From: Paenibacillus mucilaginosus 3016
GTDB taxonomy: Bacteria > Bacillota > Bacilli > Paenibacillales > NBRC-103111
DNA length: 64,000 bases
Direction of reading: 5' to 3'
Assembly: GCF_000250655.1 (NCBI RefSeq)
Contig: NC_016935.1
Location: 1,010,001 to 1,074,000, forward strand
Part shown: positions 34,611-43,055 of the stretch, in pieces
Layout: each line of letters starts with the position of its first letter
Numbering within the stretch: the first letter of the stretch is position 1
The notes under the pieces: generated by a model
What the model was told of the DNA's origin: nothing
The model's input: the letters and a program-made list of their open reading frames with translations, nothing else
Databases searched by the model: none
Program-made: the position numbers and the translations under genes

Positions 34611-35572
34611 TGGTAGTGAACCTTCCTTTCGAACATGCGGAATTGAACGATGGTGAGCAGCAGGATCACGGCGAACAGAACCAGGGCCTGCGCGCTGCCG
34701 ATGCCGAACCGGAAATTGACGAAGGCGTCCTCGTAAATGTTGAATACGATGACATCCGTGCTGTTCATCGGACCGCCCTTGGTGAGAATATGGATCTGGC
34801 CGAACGACTGGAACGCCCCGATGACGGAGACGATGCCGCTGAAGAACAGGGTCGGCGAGATCAGCGGAAGCGTCAGGCCGAAGAACGTGCGGAGAGGGCC
34901 GGAGCCGTCGATTTTGGCGCTGTCGTAGATCTCTTCCGGCACGCTCTGCAGGCCGCTAAGCAGGACGATATAGTTGAATCCGAGATTCATCCACACGGTC
35001 ATGATCGAGACGGAATACAGCGCCCAGGCAGGATCGGACAGCCAGCGGATGCCTTCCACCCCGAGGAGCGACAGGAAATAATTCAGGGTGCCGAGCGTCG
35101 GGTGGAACAGCATCATCCAGATTACCGAGCCGGTGCCGACGGAGATGGCCACAGGCAGCGAGAAAATGAACTGGAACACCTTCATGCCCCGCAGCTTGTT
35201 GTGGGACAAGGCGGCCAGCAGGAGCGCCAGCGCGATCCCTGTCGGTACCGTCAGCAGGGTGAAGGACAGCGTCACCTGCAGGCTCTGGTAGAATTTGTCT
35301 GAGGTGAACAGCTCGGTGAAGTTATCGAGTCCGGCATAGGCGGCGATGCGCCCCCGGGGATCGGTAAGATGCAGGGAGAGATAGACCGACTTCAGCAGCG
35401 GATAGAACAGGAAGACGGCGAACAGCGCCAGGGACGGGGCCAGAAAGCCGTAGGCCAGCAGGTGCTCCCGCAGGGCGGCGCTGCGCAGCGTCCGGCGCCC
35501 GGTGCGTTCCGCTGTAGAGGGGCGTTCGCTCTTCGGGTGAGGGGGACGCAGGTGATCTTGCACGGTGGACAT
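34607..35572 (-). CDS. ABC transporter permease, UgpA-like
   Basis: A 321-residue permease with a polar, Pro/Arg-rich N-terminal stretch (1-40), then six helices and the EAA loop (EEIYDSAKIDGSGPLRTFF, near residues 220-238). The first gene of its operon, with AAAGGGG before ATG 35572. No ATPase gene is adjacent, so an ATPase encoded elsewhere must serve it. About 260 bases separate it from the kinase gene on the other strand; AT-rich sequence there could drive both sides. Confidence 0.9.
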   Translation of the reverse strand: MSTVQDHLRPPHPKSERPSTAERTGRRTLRSAALREHLLAYGFLAPSLALFAVFLFYPLLKSVYLSLHLTDPRGRIAAYAGLDNFTELFTSDKFYQSLQVTLSFTLLTVPTGIALALLLAALSHNKLRGMKVFQFIFSLPVAISVGTGSVIWMMLFHPTLGTLNYFLSLLGVEGIRWLSDPAWALYSVSIMTVWMNLGFNYIVLLSGLQSVPEEIYDSAKIDGSGPLRTFFGLTLPLISPTLFFSGIVSVIGAFQSFGQIHILTKGGPMNSTDVIVFNIYEDAFVNFRFGIGSAQALVLFAVILLLTIVQFRMFERKVHYQ

Positions 35573-35699
35573 GGGGATTCCCCTTTCGGTCGGTTGTGAG
35601 ACTTGCTCAGTATAAGGGCCGCTTGTTATCCGAAGGTTAAAAAGAAATGAAGAATTTGTATAGGGAAAGCCGGCGTTTACAAAAAGCTAAAATTACCTC

Positions 35700-35733
35700 T
35701 TGCAGGTTTGGAAAATATATGATAATTTATAAT
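35700..35733 (+). promoter_or_regulatory. Candidate plus-strand promoter upstream of the orphan terminator
   Basis: TTGCAG (35700-35705) and TAATTT (35723-35728) are separated by 17 bases, and TATAAT at 35728-35733 is a second possible -10. A transcript from here would meet the terminator at 35757 after only about 25-65 bases. Confidence 0.4.
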
Positions 35734-35756
35734 ACATAACCAATCACGTGCGGAAG

Positions 35757-35804
35757 AACCGCCTTATCGTATGCCCCTTGGGGTGTTCGCTAAGGCGGTT
35801 TTTT
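35757..35804 (+). terminator. Orphan terminator or attenuator before the kinase gene
   Basis: AACCGCCTTA and TAAGGCGGTT, with an inner CCCCTTGGGG, are followed by TTTT. No gene ends upstream on this strand (the upstream neighbour runs the other way), so it must stop a short transcript begun after about 35580. That would be a leader of the kinase/Tad locus or a small RNA. No T-run on the reverse strand. Confidence 0.7.
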
Positions 35805-35831
35805 GTATTGCACCCAAAGAAGGCTGAAGTT

Positions 35832-36752
35832 ATGAATGGAAACGGACGGGGTTTGGCGCCCGGTGAAGTGCTGGATGACCGGTACCGCGTGGTCCGGCGT
35901 CTGGGCAGCGGAGGCATGAGCAGTGTGCTGCTGGCCGAGGATCTGAAGCTGAAAGGTAAATATTGGGCGATTAAAGAGAGCTGGACCGGCCGTGCGGAAG
36001 AGGCGGGAGAAGCTTCGGAGGAAGAGCGGGCCCGACGCCGGGCGGTGATGGCCGAGGCGGAGACGATGAGCAGGCTCAGCCATCCGAACCTGCCGGATAT
36101 CGTCGATGTCAAGGGCCCGGACCGGCAGGGGTATCTGTATCTCGTCATGGATTACATCGAGGGAGAGACGCTGCAGCAGCGCTTCGAGAGGCAGGGGCGC
36201 CGGGCCGGTGAGGAGGAAGTGGCGGACTGGGCCCTGCAGCTCTGTACGCTGCTGGACTATCTGCATTCCCTGCAGCCGGCGCCGCTGATCCACCGCGACC
36301 TGAAGCCGGCGAATCTGATGCTTGACGGCAGCGGCCGGCTCCGGCTGATCGACTTCGGCACGGCCCGCAGCTTCAAGCCTGAGCAGCCCGCCGACACGGT
36401 CTGTCTCGGCACGGTAGGCTTCGCGGCTCCTGAGCAGCTCGAAGGCCGACAGAGCGACGCGCGCACCGACCTGTACGGGCTCGGCGCGCTGATGTACTAC
36501 CTGCTCTGCGGCGGCCGCTACTACCGGCCCGGCGCCGGGGCCGAAGCCGCCCTGCCGGCGGGGCTGGCGCCGCTCGTGCTGCGGCTGCTGCGGGCCCGCC
36601 CGGCGGAGCCGGTGCGGGCGGCCCTCCGCCGGGCGATGGCGCCGTGGCTGCGGTCGTGGCTGCCGGAGGGCTTTGACAGCCCGGCTGCCCGGGATGCGCG
36701 GCAGGCACAGGCCCGTTTCGGCGGCGGCTGGCTGCAGCGGCTGTTTTTCTGA
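35832..36752 (+). CDS. Serine/threonine protein kinase (Hanks type)
   Basis: A 306-residue kinase. The Gly-rich loop is GSGGMSSVLLAED (residues about 23-35), the ATP-anchoring Lys is in WAIKES near 47, the catalytic loop is HRDLKPANLML near 153, and DFGTA follows near 173. All catalytic residues are present. Unlike PknB/PrkC there is no C-terminal transmembrane segment or PASTA repeat; the C-terminus (about 250-306) is Arg/Ala-rich, ending WLQRLFF. It is the first gene of the Tad-like region, 154 bases before cpaB, so it may phosphorylate a pilus or regulatory component. The start is ATG 35832. Confidence 0.85.
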   Translation: MNGNGRGLAPGEVLDDRYRVVRRLGSGGMSSVLLAEDLKLKGKYWAIKESWTGRAEEAGEASEEERARRRAVMAEAETMSRLSHPNLPDIVDVKGPDRQGYLYLVMDYIEGETLQQRFERQGRRAGEEEVADWALQLCTLLDYLHSLQPAPLIHRDLKPANLMLDGSGRLRLIDFGTARSFKPEQPADTVCLGTVGFAAPEQLEGRQSDARTDLYGLGALMYYLLCGGRYYRPGAGAEAALPAGLAPLVLRLLRARPAEPVRAALRRAMAPWLRSWLPEGFDSPAARDARQAQARFGGGWLQRLFF

Positions 36753-36906
36753 GCGGATGCCCGAAGAGGCGGAGCCTGGGGCTTGCTCTTCCCAGGCCGA
36801 CAGCGGGGTTGGATTGATTCAGGAGCGGGGCATTTGTTCTGTAGATATGTTCTTAATAAAGAACAACCCAACATAGAGGCTTTTATTTACGAGAGGAGAG
36901 AATGAG

Positions 36907-37833
36907 GTGCAGAAGGCATGGATCGCCGGCACGCTCGGCTGCCTGCTGATGGGCGGCTCGGTGACGGGATATTGGCATTTCATGAAACATACGGAATTTC
37001 GCGTGCAGACGATGGAGACCGTCAAGCCCGTCCGCATGCTCCACAGCGGCGAAGTCGTGCAGGCGTCCCTGCTCCGCAAGGAAATCATCCCGGTCGCAGC
37101 CCATCAGGCGGACGCGGTCACACGGATGGAGGACGTCATCGGGAAGACGGTGCTGGTTCCGCTGGCCAGCAGCGAGGAGCTCGTCGCCTGGAAGCTGGAT
37201 GACCGGCGGATGGTGCCCGGGGAGGGCGAGCGGTATTTCAGCTTCCGGACGGATGCGGCCGCCAACGTGAACAATATGGTGCGGCGCGGCGACCGGGTCG
37301 ATGTCTGGGTGGAGTTCGACCAGCCCAAGGGGGTTGCCACGCCCGGCGGAGCGCTGTATACCGTCGGTGCGGTAAAGATTATCGAAGGGCTTCCGGTCAC
37401 CGGCGTGAAGACGCCCGAGGGCGTTGAGGTGACGGATACCGGCGGACTCGAGGCCGTGGTGGAACCGGCACGCTCCCAATACAGGGAGGCCCGGTCGAAG
37501 GCGGCCGGCAAGCCGGAGCTCAACACCTACATTATGAGCGACGAAGTGTTCGAGGCTTACTCGCTCGGAGGCATGGGGGGACGGATCAAGCTGGCGCTTC
37601 CCGATCTCACGGCTCCGGCCGGCGCCTCAGGCACCGTTACACCGCTGTTCCGCCAGCTGAAGGAAGCGGACGCGTTTACCAAAACAAAGCCCCAGGTCCG
37701 GTTGAACGGGGAGCCGGACCCGGGCCATATGACAGGGGCCGCAGGCGGGGGCGCGAAGGCCGGCGCGGAAGCCGCACCCGCTTCTCCTGCCGGTTCCCCG
37801 GTCCCCCAAGCGAAGGAGGTTAACCCACAATGA
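36907..37833 (+). CDS. cpaB: SAF-domain pilus assembly protein, CpaB-like
   Basis: A 308-residue protein with an N-terminal membrane anchor (residues 3-24), a SAF-type domain (MLHSGEVVQASLLRKEIIP near 44-63) and the RcpC/CpaB domain (RGDRVDVWVEF near 130). A Gly/Ala/Pro-rich C-terminal tail (270-308) probably lies outside the membrane. In Tad systems CpaB (RcpC) is periplasmic and may be associated with pilus glycosylation or the secretin; here, without an outer membrane, it would sit on the cell wall side. The start is GTG 36907 with GAGAGGAGAG. The following gene overlaps by 4 bases. Confidence 0.8.
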   Translation: MQKAWIAGTLGCLLMGGSVTGYWHFMKHTEFRVQTMETVKPVRMLHSGEVVQASLLRKEIIPVAAHQADAVTRMEDVIGKTVLVPLASSEELVAWKLDDRRMVPGEGERYFSFRTDAAANVNNMVRRGDRVDVWVEFDQPKGVATPGGALYTVGAVKIIEGLPVTGVKTPEGVEVTDTGGLEAVVEPARSQYREARSKAAGKPELNTYIMSDEVFEAYSLGGMGGRIKLALPDLTAPAGASGTVTPLFRQLKEADAFTKTKPQVRLNGEPDPGHMTGAAGGGAKAGAEAAPASPAGSPVPQAKEVNPQ

Positions 37834-39074
37834 TAAAAATCCTGGCAGGACTGCCTGCCATTGAACTCGCGGAACGGTGGAAAAGCAAGCTGGGCGGAGC
37901 GGGGGAGACTGACGTGGTCAACGTTTACGGTGCCGAGGCTCTGCTCTCCAGGCTGCGCGAGCCGTTCGATCGGATCGTGGTCCATACCGGCCTCTTTTAT
38001 GACCGGTACCCCTGGGAATGGATGGAGGAGATCCGCAGAACCCAGCCGCAGGCGGAAGTCACCGTAGTGCTCGATGAGGGCGTCTGCGACTCCTTTGGGC
38101 TTGAAGCGGTCTGCCGGCTGGCCGCGGTGCTCGATTACCGCACCGTCCCCGCCGGGAGCCGGGAGGAGGAGATGCTCGATATTCTCGCCGCTCTTACGCT
38201 CGGCGGGACGCCGGAACGCGCTCCGGCTGCCGAAGGGCAGGGGCTCGTAGCGGCCGTGTGGTCAGCGGCCAGCAAGGACGGGGCCACGACGGTGGCGATC
38301 AATACGGCCCTCGCCTTGGCATCCGCCGGCCGCCTGCAGGTCGGCCTGATCGACGCCAATCTGCGCAACCCGGAGATCCGGCCCCATCTCAACCTGATGG
38401 ACCGCGGGCAGAGCCACTTCAAGCTGCGCCCGAAGATGCATACCGGTACGCTGCAGGCCGATGAGCTGCTCGAGGGCTGCACCTCCTACCGCAGCCTGCC
38501 GGGTCTCCACATTCTGACGGGTTCGCCGCGCCGGGACACGGCGCAGGACGTGACGCCGGATATGATGGGCGGGCTGCTCGATGCCGCCCGCCGGGCGTTC
38601 GATATCACGATTGTCGACGTCAACGCCTACCCGGACAATGCGGCCACGGTCTGCAGCGTGAGGGAGGCGGATGTCCGCTGGCTTGTCACCCAGAACAACT
38701 ATGCGTCCTACCAGACGAGCTGGAACGAGTGGTACAACTGCTATTGGCGCTACTGCGGCCTGCAGCCTTCGGACATCTCGCTGATCGTCAACCGCTGCTC
38801 TGCGGGCGACAAGCCGGAGCGGATCGCCGATGTGCTCGGCATGCCGCTCGCGGGGACCGTGCCGAATGTCGGCAGCGGGCTCGGCCTGCAGTCCGTGCAC
38901 GAAGGCGTGCCGCTCTATCTCCGCCCGAAGGCGGAGGCCTTCTCGGAGGCGGTGGAGCGCCTGGCCGCCCTGCTGTCCCCGGAAGCGGCTGCCGAACCGG
39001 CGCTGCACGCGAAGTCCGCCGCCGTGCCGAGGCTTGCCCGCTGGGCGGCGCGGTTCACCGCGATGTTCGGATAG
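37830..39074 (+). CDS. cpaE: CpaE/TadZ-like MinD-family ATPase
   Basis: A 414-residue protein with an N-terminal receiver-like region (1-120), then a ParA/MinD fold. The deviant P-loop is WSAASKDGATTVAIN near residues 143-157: the second Lys of KGGxGKT is missing (D-G-A-T-T). VGLIDANLRNPEI near 171 (switch I-like) and ITIVDVNAYP near 260 (DxxP-like) follow. CpaE/TadZ sets the position of the secretion ATPase at the cell pole. Loss of the P-loop Lys is common in this subfamily and may make it a nonhydrolysing scaffold. It overlaps the CpaB-like gene by 4 bases. Confidence 0.8.
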   Translation: MIKILAGLPAIELAERWKSKLGGAGETDVVNVYGAEALLSRLREPFDRIVVHTGLFYDRYPWEWMEEIRRTQPQAEVTVVLDEGVCDSFGLEAVCRLAAVLDYRTVPAGSREEEMLDILAALTLGGTPERAPAAEGQGLVAAVWSAASKDGATTVAINTALALASAGRLQVGLIDANLRNPEIRPHLNLMDRGQSHFKLRPKMHTGTLQADELLEGCTSYRSLPGLHILTGSPRRDTAQDVTPDMMGGLLDAARRAFDITIVDVNAYPDNAATVCSVREADVRWLVTQNNYASYQTSWNEWYNCYWRYCGLQPSDISLIVNRCSAGDKPERIADVLGMPLAGTVPNVGSGLGLQSVHEGVPLYLRPKAEAFSEAVERLAALLSPEAAAEPALHAKSAAVPRLARWAARFTAMFG

Positions 39075-39088
39075 GGGGCGGGGTAGCG

Positions 39089-40525
39089 ATGAGTGCAAGG
39101 AACACCGCTTCGCCCCGCATGGCGCCAAGGGTCCGCTTCGATGCCGGCCGGTATGTCAAGGACCTGCTGCAGGCGCAGCAGTCCCTGCCCGGTCCGGGCC
39201 ACTTCCCGGGGCCGGCGTCGCAGGGCTCGCGGGGCTTCCGCCGGCTGGCGCTTTCGGAAGCGGTCGGCGTCGTGTACGAGCATCTGACGGAACGCTCCCA
39301 GAACGACCAGGAGCTGTACCACGATATCCTGCAGGCGGGTCTCGGGGAACCGATGGCCCAGGCCCGGATGAAGGCGGTCATCGATACGCTGCTGCTCGAG
39401 TACCGGATTGAGGTCGACCCGCGCACGCTGATCTCTCCGCTGAGCGCGACCGACTGTGTATTTGCCCAGACCTGCGGAGCCAGCCTCCTTGAGGATTTGT
39501 ACCGTCAGCCCGACGTGGAGGAGGTGCAGGTCATCGGCTGCGACATCTACCTCCTGAAGCAGGGGGAGATGGTACGGCATCCGAGACGGTTCGCGGCACT
39601 GTCGGATGTCGTGCTGCTGCAGGACCGGCTGTCGCTCTGCGGCAAGAAGCCGATCAACGAACGCCAGCCGTTCGTCCAGTCCTACATGTGGAACCGGTCG
39701 CGCCTGGTGATGACCCGCGCGCCTTACTCCGACGTGCCGAGCATCCATATCCGCAACTTCATCGTGAAGGACGTGACGCTGGAGGTGCTGACGGAGCTCG
39801 GCACGGTCGATGCGCGGATGGCCCGGCTGCTGTCGCTGCTGGTCCGCTACCATGCGAGCATCCTGATCGGCGGCGGGACGGCCACGGGCAAGACGACCTT
39901 ACTGTTCGCCCTCGCGCAGGAGATCCCGGAGAACGAGCGGATCCGTACGCTCGAGAAAGAGTTTGAGGTGGCGCTGCGCGAGCGGCTGCGGGGCAGCCGC
40001 AATATTCTGGCTGTCCGTGAGGTGGAGGAGATCGGCCTGTCGATGGAAGAGTCGTTCAAGCCGCTGCTTGTGATGAGTCCGCACTGGGTGATCGTGGGGG
40101 AAGCGAAGGGCTCCGAGGTGTCCCAGATGGTTCAGGGGGCCCTGAGGGGACACGACATGATGGGGACGATGCATACCAAATACCGCGAATCGTTCATCAG
40201 CGATGTCGTCGACATGATCAAGCAGGACGGCCGCCAGCATGATTCGGCCGATACGGTGCGCCGGGTGGCGCGCGCCTTCAATATCATTATCTTTTTGCGT
40301 GTTGTGCGGATCGGCGGTCGGGCGGTGCGCATCGCCACCGAGATTACCGAACTGTCGGTGGATGACGGAGGGCAGGTGCGGATCAGCCCTCTGGTGGAGT
40401 GGGATTACGGGGCAGGCACCTGGCACTTCACAGGACATACGCTCTCGCGTCCCCTCAGGGAGCATCTGATCGCCGGCGGCGCCCGGCCGGAGGAATTCCG
40501 GGAGCTGGGGGTATGGGAGCCATGA
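39089..40525 (+). CDS. cpaF: CpaF/TadA-like secretion ATPase
   Basis: A 478-residue hexameric type II/IV secretion ATPase that powers pilus assembly. Walker A is GGGTATGKTT near 261, with a Walker B-like region after 300 (LVMSPHWVIVGEAKG, near 330), and the His box is GTMHTK near 360. The N-terminal domain (1-100) is specific to CpaF. The start is ATG 39089; GGGGGCGGGG lies before it. It is cotranscribed with its neighbours, and the TadB gene overlaps its end. The Walker B motif here reads VIVGEAKG, as in CpaF proteins. Confidence 0.9.
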   Translation: MSARNTASPRMAPRVRFDAGRYVKDLLQAQQSLPGPGHFPGPASQGSRGFRRLALSEAVGVVYEHLTERSQNDQELYHDILQAGLGEPMAQARMKAVIDTLLLEYRIEVDPRTLISPLSATDCVFAQTCGASLLEDLYRQPDVEEVQVIGCDIYLLKQGEMVRHPRRFAALSDVVLLQDRLSLCGKKPINERQPFVQSYMWNRSRLVMTRAPYSDVPSIHIRNFIVKDVTLEVLTELGTVDARMARLLSLLVRYHASILIGGGTATGKTTLLFALAQEIPENERIRTLEKEFEVALRERLRGSRNILAVREVEEIGLSMEESFKPLLVMSPHWVIVGEAKGSEVSQMVQGALRGHDMMGTMHTKYRESFISDVVDMIKQDGRQHDSADTVRRVARAFNIIIFLRVVRIGGRAVRIATEITELSVDDGGQVRISPLVEWDYGAGTWHFTGHTLSRPLREHLIAGGARPEEFRELGVWEP

Positions 40526-41526
40526 GCGGCGGGTCCTTTCTGCTGCAGCACTTGCTCCAGGGCTTGTTTCTCGGCGCGTGGGCCGGCGGATCGCTGCTTC
40601 TGCTGCTTCCGCTGATCCGGGCGGTCCGAAGAGGGGCGGTGCGCTACCGCCGTCTGCAGTCCCTGAATGCGGGAACCGCTCTGCCTTCGGTCCGGAGGGA
40701 GAGGGGTCTATGGAGCAGGCTCGTTTCCCGGGGTCCCCTGAAGCATCTCAGGGAAGAGATGGAGATTGCCGAGATGCGGGCAGGGGTCGAACCGGTTCTG
40801 GCGCTGATGCTGATTCTCGCCTTCGGCGGCTGGTTCGGGGCCGAAGCGGCGGTGAAGCTGCTGCAGGCCAAGTTCGCCGTGGGTGCCGACCGGCAGATTC
40901 CAATTCAGGCCTGGCTCTTAAGCTCGGGGGCCGCCTTGTTCCTGGCCTCCCTGCCTTACTTCTGGATCCGGTTCCGGGTTCAGCAGAAACGCCAGCGCAT
41001 CGCGCTTCGGATGATTGCCGTCGTGCAGAATCTCATCGGCCATTACCGTCCCCGGCTCACGCTGGCCGAGGTGATCGTGAAGTCATCGGATTCCATGCCT
41101 TACGAGGTGCGCAGCGAATGGCGGCGCCTGGAGCTTGCCCTTCATATGAAGGGCGTGCAGGAGGCGCTCTACGACTTCGCCCGGCGGGTGGATAACGAGT
41201 GGGGCGACGATCTGGCGGATCTGCTTCTGATCGGCTCGCACTACGGCACCGATGTGACGGAGGCGCTGCATCACCTCACGCTGCGCATGCAGACGGCGAA
41301 GCGTCTTGAAGAGAACCGGCTGGCCATGATTACGGTCTACCGGCTCGGCACGACCTTTATGGCCGGCTTCGCCTTCTTCGTGGTGGGCTTCAATATATAC
41401 GCGGACGGCACGAATTACAGGCACTATTTTGTGGATCCGGCAGGCCGGATGCTCCTGCTGGCCTCCTTCGCGGTGATGTTCGTCTCCATGGTCATGGTGG
41501 TCCGTTCGGGCCGCAGAGCGTTTTAG
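40513..41526 (+). CDS. tadB: TadB-like inner-membrane platform protein (GspF family)
   Basis: A 337-residue protein with one N-terminal helix (14-35), two central helices (100-150) and a C-terminal pair. The GspF-type domain (LRMIAVVQNLIGHYRPRLTLAE near residue 170 and DLLLIGSHYGTD near 238) places it in the type II secretion F superfamily. Two starts are possible: ATG 40513 (GGAG at 40501, spacing 8), used here, and ATG 40522, which overlaps the CpaF stop as ATGA. It pairs with the TadC-like protein encoded next. Confidence 0.8.
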   Translation: MGAMSGGSFLLQHLLQGLFLGAWAGGSLLLLLPLIRAVRRGAVRYRRLQSLNAGTALPSVRRERGLWSRLVSRGPLKHLREEMEIAEMRAGVEPVLALMLILAFGGWFGAEAAVKLLQAKFAVGADRQIPIQAWLLSSGAALFLASLPYFWIRFRVQQKRQRIALRMIAVVQNLIGHYRPRLTLAEVIVKSSDSMPYEVRSEWRRLELALHMKGVQEALYDFARRVDNEWGDDLADLLLIGSHYGTDVTEALHHLTLRMQTAKRLEENRLAMITVYRLGTTFMAGFAFFVVGFNIYADGTNYRHYFVDPAGRMLLLASFAVMFVSMVMVVRSGRRAF

Positions 41527-41545
41527 ACAAAAAGGGGGTTAGGCC

Positions 41546-42463
41546 TTGTTACCCGGTGTCTCTGGTTTATTACTGTGGAATGCGGCATTCCTGCTGGCCT
41601 TTGCCGCCGGCAGTGCGATGCTGTGGCTTCCCCTGCTCGGCCGGCTGCGGCTGGGAAGGGGAAGCCGGCTGGCACTCCTGCTGGAGCGGGCGAAACAGGC
41701 CAAGGAGCGGCGGCGTTTTGTCGGGGGCGGGGAGCGCAGCATCACGATGGCGGAACGGAATTTCCGGGAAAAGGCGCGGCTTGCCGGCCTGCCCCGGGAG
41801 TGCACCTATGCCCGCTTCCAGCTGCTGCGCGCAGGCATGGCCGCCTCCCTCCCGCTGATGGCTTTCGCGGCACAGCCGCCTTCGGCCGTGCCCCTCTCCG
41901 AATGGAGCGGCGGCACCTGGCTGGGCCAGCTTCTGCTGTATGCCGTGTGCCTGGCGTTCGGCTGGTGGCTCCCCATGCTGCTTGTCCTCGGCGCCGCCGG
42001 TCATAAACGGACACAGCTGCTGCTCGAGATTGCAAAGCTGTCGCACCGGCTGTCGGTCTGCGTCAGCGACAAGGCGGACCTGCGCGACATGCTGGTGCGG
42101 GCGGGACGGCCGCTGAAGCTGCTGCAGCCGCATATTCAGGAGCTGGCGGTGCTGTGGGGCAAGGACCGGCACGAGGCCATCGCCCGGTTCCGCGACGCGG
42201 TCGGCATCACGGAGGTCTATCCGCTGGTGAACGCCCTGGAGGCCATTTCCCTGGCGGAGGCCAAGGAAGTGGCGCTGGTGCTCAAGGAGCAGACGGCGGG
42301 GATCGAGGCCGCCCTGTCGTCGGAGGTGACCCGCAGGCTCGAGAATGCGCCGGTATGGATTTCGTTTTATATCATGATTCCCTTCGCGATGATCGTGCTC
42401 TTGTTTCTGTATCCCTGGGTCATCACGATCTCTTCGCAGCTGATGACTTCGTTTCAGGGCTGA
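41546..42463 (+). CDS. tadC: TadC-like inner-membrane platform protein
   Basis: A 305-residue, GspF-superfamily protein with an N-terminal helix (residues 7-30), a short basic stretch, a middle helix pair (95-150) and a C-terminal helix (280-300). LLLEIAKLSHRLSVCVSDKADLRDML near 157 (given as part) is the TadC-like core. It starts with TTG at 41546 behind AAAGGGGG. With TadB it forms the membrane platform of the pilus machine. Confidence 0.8.
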   Translation: MLPGVSGLLLWNAAFLLAFAAGSAMLWLPLLGRLRLGRGSRLALLLERAKQAKERRRFVGGGERSITMAERNFREKARLAGLPRECTYARFQLLRAGMAASLPLMAFAAQPPSAVPLSEWSGGTWLGQLLLYAVCLAFGWWLPMLLVLGAAGHKRTQLLLEIAKLSHRLSVCVSDKADLRDMLVRAGRPLKLLQPHIQELAVLWGKDRHEAIARFRDAVGITEVYPLVNALEAISLAEAKEVALVLKEQTAGIEAALSSEVTRRLENAPVWISFYIMIPFAMIVLLFLYPWVITISSQLMTSFQG

Positions 42464-42503
42464 AGAGGGCGGCCAAGCTGAAGGCAGAAAGGATCGCACC
42501 GCA

Positions 42504-42644
42504 ATGTCCAAGCTTATCATTACTGTTCTTGTCTCGGTGCTGCTTGGGGGTTCGGCCCTGTATGTGGTCGGGGGCCAACTGGTGCCGGCGGTCGGAACGG
42601 CGGGCGTCCATACCCGCTCGAATATCGAGGATGCGTTTCAGTAA
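42504..42644 (+). CDS. Tiny pilin-like peptide 1 (46 aa)
   Basis: MSKL is followed by a hydrophobic helix (IITVLVSVLLGGSALYVVGG), then VPAVGTAGVHTRSNIEDAF. It lies 40 bases after tadC, and AAAGGAT precedes the ATG by about 11 bases. Together with two similar frames at 42710 and 42894 it forms a tandem of small peptides in the position where Tad loci carry the Flp pilin. It lacks the Glu5-Tyr6 pair of classical Flp pilins and has no prepilin cleavage site that I can define, so pilin or minor-pilin function is inferred from context. Confidence 0.55.
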   Translation: MSKLIITVLVSVLLGGSALYVVGGQLVPAVGTAGVHTRSNIEDAFQ

Positions 42645-42709
42645 GAATTTATGGTTTCTTTCATGCTTTACACCCTATCACAACATACACGAGAGGATGG
42701 AATCACATC

Positions 42710-42886
42710 ATGGGAAAATTGGTAATTGCTTGTTTGATGACGGTACTGCTTGGAGGAGCCGCGATGTTCCTGGCCGGTTCGAAGGTGGGACCTGCCGTGG
42801 GCACGAAGGCGGGCAACCTCAATACGAGCATCTCTACCGCGACGGTCAACCAGACGAGCGGCACGGTCACCGCGACGGCACCGTAA
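42710..42886 (+). CDS. Tiny pilin-like peptide 2 (58 aa)
   Basis: MGKL is followed by a hydrophobic helix (VIACLMTVLLGGAAMFLAG), then SKVGPAVGTKAG and a Thr/Ser/Ala-rich C-terminus (TSISTATVNQTSGTVTATAP). It shares MxKL...LLGG...PAVGT with peptide 1, so the two are paralogues. GAGAGGATGG precedes ATG 42710 by about ten bases. The 65 bases between peptides 1 and 2 are AT-rich compared with the region. A Thr/Ser-rich exposed tail is what a surface-displayed, possibly glycosylated, pilin would have. Confidence 0.6.
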   Translation: MGKLVIACLMTVLLGGAAMFLAGSKVGPAVGTKAGNLNTSISTATVNQTSGTVTATAP

Positions 42887-42893
42887 ACGCGCC

Positions 42894-43055
42894 ATGGGCA
42901 AGCTGATCACGCTGTGTCTGACAGTGGTGCTGATCTTCGGCATCTGCACGTACATCTTTCGTCCGCAGGGCGGCAGCGGATTGACGGAAGAGGTCCGGGA
43001 CGGTCATGAGACCGTCACCGGCACCCTGCGGGGCTTTGATTATGTTACGGATTAA
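42894..43055 (+). CDS. Tiny pilin-like peptide 3 (53 aa)
   Basis: MGKL is followed by a hydrophobic helix (ITLCLTVVLIFGICTYIF), then RPQGGSGLTEEVRDGHETVTGTLRGFDYVTD, an acidic C-terminus, cited here in part. It begins 7 bases after peptide 2, so translation is probably coupled; its own site is weak. It keeps the MGKL start and hydrophobic helix but has a different tail from peptides 1 and 2. The next gene starts 14 bases before its stop. Confidence 0.6.
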   Translation: MGKLITLCLTVVLIFGICTYIFRPQGGSGLTEEVRDGHETVTGTLRGFDYVTD

